32,598 bases of DNA from an uncultured Treponema sp. (GTDB lineage: Bacteria; Spirochaetota; Spirochaetia; Treponematales; Treponemataceae), in contig CAKUWD010000007.1 of the NCBI GenBank assembly GCA_934699065.1, forward strand, positions 1-32,598, given 5' to 3'. The notes under the pieces were generated by a model, which worked only from the letters and a program-made list of their open reading frames with translations, was not told the DNA's origin and did not search any database. Below, in pieces: positions 21,005 through 28,313 of this stretch. Positions within the stretch are counted from its first letter, which is position 1. Each line of letters opens with the position of its first letter. A program made the position numbers and the translations under genes.

Positions 21005-23239
21005 ATGTCAGATAAATCTTCTAAAACGCCTTCTAAAGGAGGGCTTCAGGCTCGTATTGCCGCTATGCAGGCAGCAGAAAAAGAAAAAGCTGCAAAAACA
21101 ACTGCTTCAAAAACGACTCCGGCAAAAAAAACTGCTGCAGCTGCTAAGACATCTGCAAAAACGACAGCCAAAGCTACAGCAAAAACAGCTTCAAAAGCAG
21201 CCTCATCAAAAACTGCTGCAGCAAAAACTGTAAAAGCCACAACAGTAAAATCTGCATCAAAATCAACAGCCGTAAAGACTGCTGCAAAATCAGCTGCTCC
21301 TGCAAAAACGGCTGCTTCTACAAAAACTGCTGCAAAATCAGTTTCTGCTAAAACATCTGCCAAGGCAGCTCCGGCAAAGAAAGCTTCTTCAGCAAATACA
21401 ACTTCTGCAGTTTATGACGAAGATTCCATCCAGCATCTTGAAGGTCTTGAGCATATCCGCCTTCGCCCTGGTATGTACATCGGTTCTCTCGGCGACGGTT
21501 CAAACGAAAATGATGGTATCTACATTCTTCTTAAGGAAGGAATCGATAACTCTGTCGACGAGTTCTCTCAGGGCTTTGGTAAAAAAATTGATATTGAAAT
21601 AAAAGAGGGCCGTGTAAAAATCCGTGACTATGGACGCGGTATTCCTCTTGGAAAACTTGAGGACTGTGTTTCTAACGTAAACACCGGTGCCAAGTACAAC
21701 AACAGCGTTTTCAAGCAGGCAATCGGTATGAACGGTGTCGGAATCAAAGCGACAAATGCTCTTTCTTCATACTTCCGTGCCGCATCTATCCGTGATGGAA
21801 AAATGGCCGTTGTCGAATTTGCCAAGGGTGAAAAAATCAGTGGTAAAACAGGTAATGCAAAACCGGGCGTTCCAAACGGCACTTATCTTGAGTTCGAGCC
21901 TGATACAGAGCTTTTTGGAAAATACAACTTCAACATGGAGTATGTAGAAAAGAGACTCTGGAATTATGCATATCTTAATCCGGGCCTTATGCTAAAATGT
22001 AATGGTCAGGAATATATCAGTCAGAATGGTATTCAGGATTTGCTCGAGCATGAAATGGATGGAAAAGCTCTGTATAAAATCTTCAGTTACAAGGGTGAAA
22101 ATCTTGAGTTTGTTTTGACTCACACTAATAGTCTCGACAAATTTGTTTACTCATTTGTAAATGGTCAGAGTACAGAAGACGGTGGTACTCATGTTACTTC
22201 CTTCCTCGACGGTGTTACAAAAGGTGTAAACTCTTTCTTCAAAAAAGAATATGATGAAAAGGATGTTTGCGGCGGATTAATCTGTGCCCTCAAAATCGGC
22301 CTCGATAATCCTATGTTTACCAGCCAGACAAAGAATAAGCTTGGTAACGTAGAAATCCGTGCTCCAATCATTAAGGAAGTTCAGCTTGCCGTTGATGACT
22401 GGCTTCGCCATAACCCGGATGTTGCGGGTGCTCTCGAAGATAAAATCATTAAAAATCAGAAGGCCCGCAATGAAATCAACAGCGTAACCGAAAAACAGAT
22501 TCGCGAGGCAGAAAAATCTGTCATGCTCAAAATTCAGAAGCTTAAGGATTGCCGCTATCACCTTCAGGATGGAGAGAAGGGTGCAAACTCTATGATTTTC
22601 ATTACCGAGGGAGATTCTGCGACAGGTTCTATGGTAGGAAGCCGCGATGTTTCTTATCAGGCAATTTTCAGCTTGAAGGGTAAACCTGAAAATATGTACG
22701 GCCGCAAAAAGTCGGCTCTTTTCGAAAACGAAGAATTAAAGAACCTTACTTTCAGTCTTGGTGTTCAGAAAGACATCGAAGGTCTGCGTTATAATAAAAT
22801 CATCATTGCAACCGATGCCGATAACGACGGCTTCCATATCAGAAATCTTGTAATGACTTATCTCCTTCTTTTCTTTGAAGAGCTGGTATTGACGGGTCAC
22901 GTTTATATTCTTGAAACTCCGCTTTTCCGCGTACGCAACAAGACAAAAACCGTTTACTGCTATTCAGAAGAAAGCCGCGATAAAGAAGTTGCAAAAATGG
23001 GAAAATCTGCAGAAGTTACCCGATTCAAGGGACTTGGAGAAATTAACCCAAGCGAGTTCGGCCAGTTTATCTTCCCTCGTAAAGAAGGCGAGAGTGAAGA
23101 CAAGGGTATGCATCTTACACAGGTTTCTATACAGTCTCTTAAGAATGTACCTCAGGTACTTAAGTTCTACATGGGTAACAACACCCCGGAACGCCGCGAC
23201 TTTATTGTTCACAACCTTGCTAAGGAAATTGATGCGTAA
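21005..23239 (+). CDS. parE: DNA topoisomerase IV subunit B with a histone H1-like N-terminal tail
   Basis: 744 residues. About 21-136 is low-complexity Lys/Ala/Thr/Ser sequence resembling histone H1 tails. The topoisomerase core follows: HIRLRPGMYIGS, GHKL ATP site EGIDNSVDEFSQG and DYGRGIP, INMNGVG-like GMNGVGIKATNALS, the SQTKNKLGN loop, TOPRIM motifs EGDSATGS and DADNDGFHIRN, and the ending GNNTPERRDFI. The core resembles the Bacteroidetes/spirochaete ParE type. The partner gene parC is not adjacent; an amino-acid enzyme follows instead. ATG 21005 has GGGTGGG close upstream; a GTG at 20996 is the alternative. The ParE rather than GyrB call is by motif resemblance. Confidence 0.85.
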   Translation: MSDKSSKTPSKGGLQARIAAMQAAEKEKAAKTTASKTTPAKKTAAAAKTSAKTTAKATAKTASKAASSKTAAAKTVKATTVKSASKSTAVKTAAKSAAPAKTAASTKTAAKSVSAKTSAKAAPAKKASSANTTSAVYDEDSIQHLEGLEHIRLRPGMYIGSLGDGSNENDGIYILLKEGIDNSVDEFSQGFGKKIDIEIKEGRVKIRDYGRGIPLGKLEDCVSNVNTGAKYNNSVFKQAIGMNGVGIKATNALSSYFRAASIRDGKMAVVEFAKGEKISGKTGNAKPGVPNGTYLEFEPDTELFGKYNFNMEYVEKRLWNYAYLNPGLMLKCNGQEYISQNGIQDLLEHEMDGKALYKIFSYKGENLEFVLTHTNSLDKFVYSFVNGQSTEDGGTHVTSFLDGVTKGVNSFFKKEYDEKDVCGGLICALKIGLDNPMFTSQTKNKLGNVEIRAPIIKEVQLAVDDWLRHNPDVAGALEDKIIKNQKARNEINSVTEKQIREAEKSVMLKIQKLKDCRYHLQDGEKGANSMIFITEGDSATGSMVGSRDVSYQAIFSLKGKPENMYGRKKSALFENEELKNLTFSLGVQKDIEGLRYNKIIIATDADNDGFHIRNLVMTYLLLFFEELVLTGHVYILETPLFRVRNKTKTVYCYSEESRDKEVAKMGKSAEVTRFKGLGEINPSEFGQFIFPRKEGESEDKGMHLTQVSIQSLKNVPQVLKFYMGNNTPERRDFIVHNLAKEIDA

Positions 23240-23247
23240 TTTCTAAC

Positions 23248-23361
23248 TATGGATTGCCTGGTGGTTTCGATACACTTCGCTTCGCGAAGCACTCAACCAC
23301 CGGTGGTTGAGTAGGCCGAAGGCCGTATCGAAACCACTGTAGGGCGACGCGGCAATCCATA
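23248..23361. repeat. MITE-like palindromic element with 11-bp terminal inverted repeats
   Basis: TATGGATTGCC (23248-23258) and GGCAATCCATA (23351-23361) are perfect terminal inverted repeats. Inside, GTGGTTTCGATAC pairs with GTATCGAAACCAC, and a central CTCAACCACCGGTGGTTGAG is a perfect 20-bp palindrome. The ends can be read as TGGATTGCC...GGCAATCCA flanked by TA on both sides, like a TA target duplication. It encodes nothing and lies between parE and argF. Confidence 0.75.
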
Positions 23362-23425
23362 TCTAGTCTAAAACTTTTTTTTGTATTATACTTTTATTTT
23401 CATTACAAATTGTTCGAGGTACTTT

Positions 23426-24418
23426 ATGGACTTAAAAGGACGCAATTTTCTTACATTAAAAGATTTTACTCCGGCAGAAATTACAGGCCTTCTCGACCTC
23501 GCTGCCGACCTCAAGGAAAAAAAGCGAAAGGGGATTCCGGTAGATATTCACCGCGGTAAAAACATTGCCCTCATTTTTGAAAAAACAAGTACCCGTACCC
23601 GTTGTGCCTTCGAAGTTGCAGCTCATGATCTTGGAATCTGCACAACCTATCTTGCAGAAGGCAGTCAGATTGGTAAAAAAGAAAGCATCGCAGATACAGC
23701 CCGCGTTCTTGGCCGCATGTTCGACGGAATTGAATACCGCGGATTCGAGCAGACAATCGTAGAAGACCTTGCAAAATATTCAGGCGTAGTTGTATGGAAT
23801 GGTCTTACAAACGAATATCACCCGACACAGATGCTGGCAGATATGCTTACAATCCGCGAGCACTACGGAAATCTCAAAGGTCTTAAACTCGTATACTTTG
23901 GAGATGCCCGCTACAACATAGGAAACTCACTTTGTATTGTTTGTTCAAAGCTTGGTCTTAACCTCACTCTTTGTGCTCCGGAAAAATATTTCCCAAATAA
24001 GGCTCTTGTCGATGAATGTCAGAAGTGGTGCCAGGAAAGCGGCGGTTCAATCACACTGGAAAGTAATGTAGATAAGGCTGCTGCCGGAGCCGACATCATC
24101 TACACCGACGTCTGGGTAAGCATGGGTGAGCCGGATGCAGTATGGGCAGAGCGCATTGCAGATCTCAAACCATATCAGGTAAATGCAGAGGTTATGAAAA
24201 AAGCAAAGCCAACTGCAATCTTTATGCACGATCTGCCATCCTTCCATGATCTTAATACAAAAATTGGTAAGGAAGTAGGCGAGAAGTTCGGCCTTACCGC
24301 CATGGAAGTTACAGACGAAGTTTTCGAAAGCAAACAGTCTGTCGTTTTTGACGAAGCTGAAAACCGCATGCACACTATAAAAGCAGTCATTGCTGCTACA
24401 TTAGGGAATAATTTTTAA
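23426..24418 (+). CDS. argF: Ornithine carbamoyltransferase
   Basis: Transfers the carbamoyl group between carbamoyl phosphate and ornithine/citrulline, either for arginine synthesis or in the deiminase pathway. The 330 residues show the carbamoyl-phosphate motif STRTR (55-59), HPTQ (132-135), YFGDARYN, the ornithine loop DVWVSMGEPD (228-237) and the C-terminal ENRMHTIKAV. The usual HCLP motif is HDLP here (268-271), with Asp at the Cys position. The C-terminus resembles catabolic ArcB-type proteins, but no other arc or arg gene is adjacent, so the pathway direction is unresolved. ATG 23426 has GAGGT 5 nt upstream; 23381 is a less likely start. Confidence 0.92.
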   Translation: MDLKGRNFLTLKDFTPAEITGLLDLAADLKEKKRKGIPVDIHRGKNIALIFEKTSTRTRCAFEVAAHDLGICTTYLAEGSQIGKKESIADTARVLGRMFDGIEYRGFEQTIVEDLAKYSGVVVWNGLTNEYHPTQMLADMLTIREHYGNLKGLKLVYFGDARYNIGNSLCIVCSKLGLNLTLCAPEKYFPNKALVDECQKWCQESGGSITLESNVDKAAAGADIIYTDVWVSMGEPDAVWAERIADLKPYQVNAEVMKKAKPTAIFMHDLPSFHDLNTKIGKEVGEKFGLTAMEVTDEVFESKQSVVFDEAENRMHTIKAVIAATLGNNF

Positions 24419-24444
24419 GTGTTTATAAAATAACACTTGCAATT

Positions 24445-24545
24445 TTTGAAACAGGCGGAGGCGGAATCAACCAGAAAAACATTCTGCACAAGCGAAGCGC
24501 GGAAGCCGTTTTTCTGGTTGAGTTCCGACGGGAGCCTGTTTCAAA
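24445..24545. repeat. Long imperfect hairpin element after argF
   Basis: TTTGAAACAGGC (24445-24456) pairs with GCCTGTTTCAAA (24534-24545), and GGAATCAACCAGAAAAAC pairs with GTTTTTCTGGTTG and AGTTCC further in. A shorter GCGAAGCGC lies near the loop. It fills most of the 163-nt gap between argF and the ACT gene. It may be a mobile-repeat remnant or a transcript-end structure; no T run follows. Confidence 0.7.
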
Positions 24546-24581
24546 TATAACAATAGATAATTTTTTTATAAGGAATTCAAA

Positions 24582-24851
24582 ATGAACGCAATAATCACTG
24601 TAGTAGGATCAGATAAAGTCGGAATCATCGCAAAGGTTTCTCAGTACCTTTCAGACCATAAAATCAATATTGCCGATATCACTCAGACAATTCTTTCCGG
24701 CAACTTTGTAATGATGATGATGGTAGATCTTTCTGCTGCCGACATAGATATTGAAACACTCCGTTCAAGTATGAACTCTCTCGCCGAAGAAATGGGCGTA
24801 GAAATCAACATCATGAACGAAAAAGTCTTTTCAGCTATGCACCGTGTTTAA
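24582..24851 (+). CDS. ACT domain protein (UPF0237 family)
   Basis: An 89-residue single ACT domain: MNAIITVVGSDKVGIIAKVS at the N-terminus with the typical glycine-containing ligand loop, ADITQTI near residue 36, and a C-terminal EEMGVEINIM strand. ACT domains bind amino acids and control enzymes or transport; the specific role of UPF0237 proteins is not established. In many bacteria the gene is followed by a DUF711/UPF0210 gene, absent here. ATG 24582 has AGGA 7 nt upstream. Confidence 0.85.
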   Translation: MNAIITVVGSDKVGIIAKVSQYLSDHKINIADITQTILSGNFVMMMMVDLSAADIDIETLRSSMNSLAEEMGVEINIMNEKVFSAMHRV

Positions 24852-24854
24852 AAT

Positions 24855-24929
24855 GACAGTTTTGCTATGCAAAACTGTCGGTTGCGGTACGAGACTTAAA
24901 ATGTGAACAGTAAAATTACAGCCGCAACC
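24855..24929. other. Two adjacent hairpins in the ACT-EAL gap
   Basis: GACAGTTTTGC-TAT-GCAAAACTGTC (24855-24879) is a perfect 11-bp stem with a 3-nt loop, starting 3 nt after the ACT stop. GGTTGCGG (24880-24887) pairs with CCGCAACC (24922-24929) immediately after. They probably mark the end of the ACT transcript; a T run occurs only about 25 nt later. Confidence 0.65.
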
Positions 24930-24968
24930 AATGCACAGAGTGTAAAAATAACAGTTTTTTTAAATCTT

Positions 24969-24998
24969 TTTGCATCCCCCGAATTTCTGTGATATCAT
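24969..24998 (+). promoter_or_regulatory. Promoter of the EAL protein gene
   Basis: TTTGCA (24969-24974), 18-nt spacer, TATCAT (24993-24998), then 7 nt to the ATG at 25006. No Shine-Dalgarno. Weak -35, good -10 placement; read as leaderless. Confidence 0.5.
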
Positions 24999-25005
24999 AT
25001 AAATA

Positions 25006-26943
25006 ATGGAATTCGGACTATCAGATTACTACATAATTGGCGAACTTATCACTTGCTGGGGCTCAGTTTTAATTTGTATTAATACTCTTTTGTCCTATGC
25101 CTTATATGATAAGCATCAGCGTTATTTTCTTGTTGCTTCGGCTTCAACATTTGCAGCTTCATTATTTAACATAATTTCTGTTTATTTTATTTCATATTTT
25201 TCTGAATATCCTGCATATTTATGTACAATTTTTACTACTTTATACTTTCTGGTGCTGCTTATCTGCCCGTGCATAATGACTTGCTATGTATTTGATATGG
25301 CAATCCAAAATCAAAAAAGACTCAAACTTTATACCTTTATTGCAGGCGGATTACTCCTTGGGTATATTTGTCTTGTCCTTTTGAATTTATGTACCGGATG
25401 GATTTTTTATTATGATGAATTACAAGGTTATACCCGTGGACCAATAAAAAATATTACTTATGTACTTACACTTGCTTATGGAATTGCTATTGTTATAACA
25501 GTATTAATTCAAAGACGATATCTTGCCCGAAGAATTTTCTGGGTGTTTATGGCTTATCCGTTTGTATCAATGTTTTTTGTGGCAATTCAGTTTTTCTTCC
25601 CAAAAGTAATACTTACAGGAGTAGCTTCTTTTACTTCAGTTTTATTTGCTTATGTAACAATCCAATCTTATAGTATGGGAATAAATCTGAAAACAGGTCT
25701 TATGATGGACTCTCGCCTTAGAAAACGCATTTCAATTCAGCGTAAGGGTGGAGTTCTTTTTGTAATGACTATCGATAATATTAATATGATCCAATCAAGT
25801 CTGGATGCAGTTGAATTAAACAGATTGTTTCTTCATCTGGGACAGATTTTTATGACCCACTTCCCGCGAAATGCATATATCATTTCTATAAATAGACTTG
25901 CGGGAATTGGAAAAAATATAGAAGAGGTAAAGGAAAAAAGTGAACTTGTTTTTAGAGATATAAAAAAATTAAGTTCGGATATTAATTCAATAATCCCTAT
26001 TCCAATTGAATCTTTTTCTGCTGCAATAGAGTTTTCAAAAGATGAAAATGATTATGATTCTATGATGGATCTTTTGAACAGTATGTTAGTTCGGGCTAAA
26101 GCATCTCAGTTAAGGAATCTTCAGATTTGTGATGAATCAGTTTTTGTAGACAGAGAACGAAAAAGGTATATTTACAGAATCTTAAAAAGAGAACTCACGC
26201 TTGAATCAGAACAGTTTCAGGTCTGGTTTCAGCCGATATATTCTATTGAAAATAAAAAGTTTGAATATATGGAAGCGCTTTCCCGCTTGAAAAATACCGA
26301 GCTTGGAGATATTCCTCCGCAGGAATTTGTTCAGGTTGCAGAAAATCGTGGTCTCATAGAACTGCTGGGCTTTGTTGCATTTGAGAAAGTCTGCAAGTAT
26401 ATTTCTGAGAACCGCGATACAGTGAATGCAGTTTCAATCAACTTTTCTGTTTATCAGATGATGAATCCGAATGTCGTACAGAATGTTCTTGATACAATCC
26501 ATCGTTTCAGCCTTTCTCCATCAAATATCATTATGGAAATTACAGAAAGTATTTTCATTGATAATTATGAGCTTGTAAAAAAACATATGATAGAGCTTGC
26601 TCAGGCTGGCGTAAAATTCTATCTTGATGATTTTGGTACGGGCTACTCAAATCTTACAAATGTAATTTCACTTCCTTTCTCAACTATAAAAATGGATCGT
26701 TCTCTTGTGCTTGCAATGGAAGAAGGGCAGAAGGGTGTAAGTCTCTTTTTTGATCTGGTCAGTACTTTTAAGGGAGTTGGCTTTAAGATTCTCGTTGAAG
26801 GAGTAGAAACAAATAATCAAAACTACCTGGTAGAAAGAGCTGGCGTAGATTTTATTCAGGGATTTTTGTACAGCCGTCCTTTACCACCTTCAGAGTGTGT
26901 GGAATTACTGCAGCGTACCAGTTCAATGGTTGAGAGTAAATAA
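25006..26943 (+). CDS. Membrane c-di-GMP phosphodiesterase: 7TM sensor, degenerate GGDEF-like region, EAL domain
   Basis: 645 residues. Residues 1-222 hold about seven membrane segments and resemble the N-terminal 7TM region of histidine kinases (GWIFYYDELQGYTRGP at 131-146). Residues about 240-385 look like a GGDEF fold but have no GGDEF signature, so cyclase activity is unlikely. The EAL domain (about 397-640) keeps the expected catalytic set: EAL 423-425, Asn479, Glu511, Asp541-Asp542 in DDFGTGYS, Lys562, Glu598, and Gln618. An active phosphodiesterase is therefore likely. It converges with the dGTPase gene with 5 nt between stops and no visible terminator. Confidence 0.88.
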   Translation: MEFGLSDYYIIGELITCWGSVLICINTLLSYALYDKHQRYFLVASASTFAASLFNIISVYFISYFSEYPAYLCTIFTTLYFLVLLICPCIMTCYVFDMAIQNQKRLKLYTFIAGGLLLGYICLVLLNLCTGWIFYYDELQGYTRGPIKNITYVLTLAYGIAIVITVLIQRRYLARRIFWVFMAYPFVSMFFVAIQFFFPKVILTGVASFTSVLFAYVTIQSYSMGINLKTGLMMDSRLRKRISIQRKGGVLFVMTIDNINMIQSSLDAVELNRLFLHLGQIFMTHFPRNAYIISINRLAGIGKNIEEVKEKSELVFRDIKKLSSDINSIIPIPIESFSAAIEFSKDENDYDSMMDLLNSMLVRAKASQLRNLQICDESVFVDRERKRYIYRILKRELTLESEQFQVWFQPIYSIENKKFEYMEALSRLKNTELGDIPPQEFVQVAENRGLIELLGFVAFEKVCKYISENRDTVNAVSINFSVYQMMNPNVVQNVLDTIHRFSLSPSNIIMEITESIFIDNYELVKKHMIELAQAGVKFYLDDFGTGYSNLTNVISLPFSTIKMDRSLVLAMEEGQKGVSLFFDLVSTFKGVGFKILVEGVETNNQNYLVERAGVDFIQGFLYSRPLPPSECVELLQRTSSMVESK

Positions 26944-26948
26944 AAAAA

Positions 26949-28235
26949 TTAAAACGTAATTACTTCTTCGTATACCTGAATTGCAAACTGGTCTGTCATT
27001 CCGGATATAAACTCAATTATACATTTTGTATAAGACTCGTTATCATGAAGGTCGAAAACCGGCTGGGTGTTGTATTTTAGTACAGGCTTACGGTCAACAA
27101 AGCTGTGACGCTCTGCAATAAAAGGCTTGTAGGTGGTGTATTTTATGAGCCAGTCTTCAAAGGTTGCACATAATTTCGGATAATAACGAAGAGCCTGTCC
27201 TACACGACCTGTTTCTGCATAAATTTTAGTTTTCTGCAAAGTGCGGAAAAGTGTTCCAATAATATTTTCTGCGTAAATGGCAAATTCTCCAAGACGCCAA
27301 TGCTTGTAAATTCTTGCGAAATTAAACTTTTTGAGTTCAAGAATAAACTTGAAATATTCATCAGAAAAGCTGAGTCCTTTTTCGGGGCTGCTTTGTTCGC
27401 AAAGGTCAACAATAAGGTCGTTAATTAAGGTGGTTGTGTTTACGGCTTTTCCGCTTCGTAGTGCACGAGCTCCTTTTCGTTCAAAGCCAAGTGTGGAACC
27501 CACAATTTCCCTGAGTTCGCGATATGCTGCCATATCAATTATATGATAGGCGCGGGCGTCTTCAATGTCACGTCCAAGGTATGCAATTTTATCGGCAATC
27601 TTTACAACGCAGCCTTCCCAGGTGTAAGGCTGAATGAAGCCCGGACGCTTTATGGAATATAAATCGATTGCTTCTTCACGGGGTTTTATCCCTTGCTGGT
27701 CAATTTCACCGCAGTGACAGATAAGTCCGTCTCGAACCGCATATGTAAGATTAAGAGGCTGTTCAATTCCATTGGGATCTGGGAGTGTTTCTATATAATC
27801 TGCAAAAAATAGACTGTTTCTTTCATGCCAGAATTTCTTTGGAGCATTATGACCTTCTTTCTGTTCCAGAAGCTTGTTGAGACAGTCCTCTCCATGATGG
27901 CCGAAAGGTGCATGGCCTATATCATGTCCCATGGCAATTGCTCCTGCAAGCTGTTCGTTCAGCCCAAGATACTTTGCAATTGTGGTGGCAACAGAAGCAA
28001 CATGCATAACATGTTCCATTCTGGTACAGATATGGTCGTTATGAGGGGCAAAAAAGACCTGAGTTTTATGCTTGAGTCGGCGATAAGCCTGAGAATGAAG
28101 AATTCTTGTGTAATCACGCTCAAATTCTGAACGAATTTCATTGTTTCTTCCATATAATTGAATCTCACGTTTATTTGCCTGTTCCCATTTGGGGTTGTCA
28201 GGGCAGGTTCGTACATTATAAAAGGAATTCTGCAT
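26949..28235 (-). CDS. dgt: Deoxyguanosinetriphosphate triphosphohydrolase-like HD protein
   Basis: 428 residues of the dNTP triphosphohydrolase family, which cleaves dNTPs to deoxynucleosides and triphosphate. The HD signature is His75 in RMEHVMHV, His104-Asp105 in MGHDIGHAPFGHHGE, and a later Asp in KIADKIAYLGRDIED. The N-terminal SEFERDYTRILHSQAYRRLK is typical of the family. ATG 28235 has GAGGTG 5 nt upstream. It is divergent from the hybrid kinase gene across a 78-nt AT-rich gap. The symbol is by family; substrate range is not shown by sequence. Confidence 0.88.
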   Translation of the reverse strand: MQNSFYNVRTCPDNPKWEQANKREIQLYGRNNEIRSEFERDYTRILHSQAYRRLKHKTQVFFAPHNDHICTRMEHVMHVASVATTIAKYLGLNEQLAGAIAMGHDIGHAPFGHHGEDCLNKLLEQKEGHNAPKKFWHERNSLFFADYIETLPDPNGIEQPLNLTYAVRDGLICHCGEIDQQGIKPREEAIDLYSIKRPGFIQPYTWEGCVVKIADKIAYLGRDIEDARAYHIIDMAAYRELREIVGSTLGFERKGARALRSGKAVNTTTLINDLIVDLCEQSSPEKGLSFSDEYFKFILELKKFNFARIYKHWRLGEFAIYAENIIGTLFRTLQKTKIYAETGRVGQALRYYPKLCATFEDWLIKYTTYKPFIAERHSFVDRKPVLKYNTQPVFDLHDNESYTKCIIEFISGMTDQFAIQVYEEVITF

Positions 28236-28276
28236 TTTTCACCTCTATCATATATATAATACTATGAAAATTGATT

Positions 28277-28305
28277 TTGAAAAACTATAAAAGTAGTGAT
28301 ATAAT
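28277..28305 (+). promoter_or_regulatory. Promoter of the hybrid kinase-FIST-hydrogenase operon
   Basis: TTGAAA (28277-28282), 17-nt spacer, TATAAT (28300-28305), then 8 nt to the ATG at 28314 with no Shine-Dalgarno. Good sigma70 match placed for a leaderless mRNA. Confidence 0.7.
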
Positions 28306-28313
28306 GAAATGAT

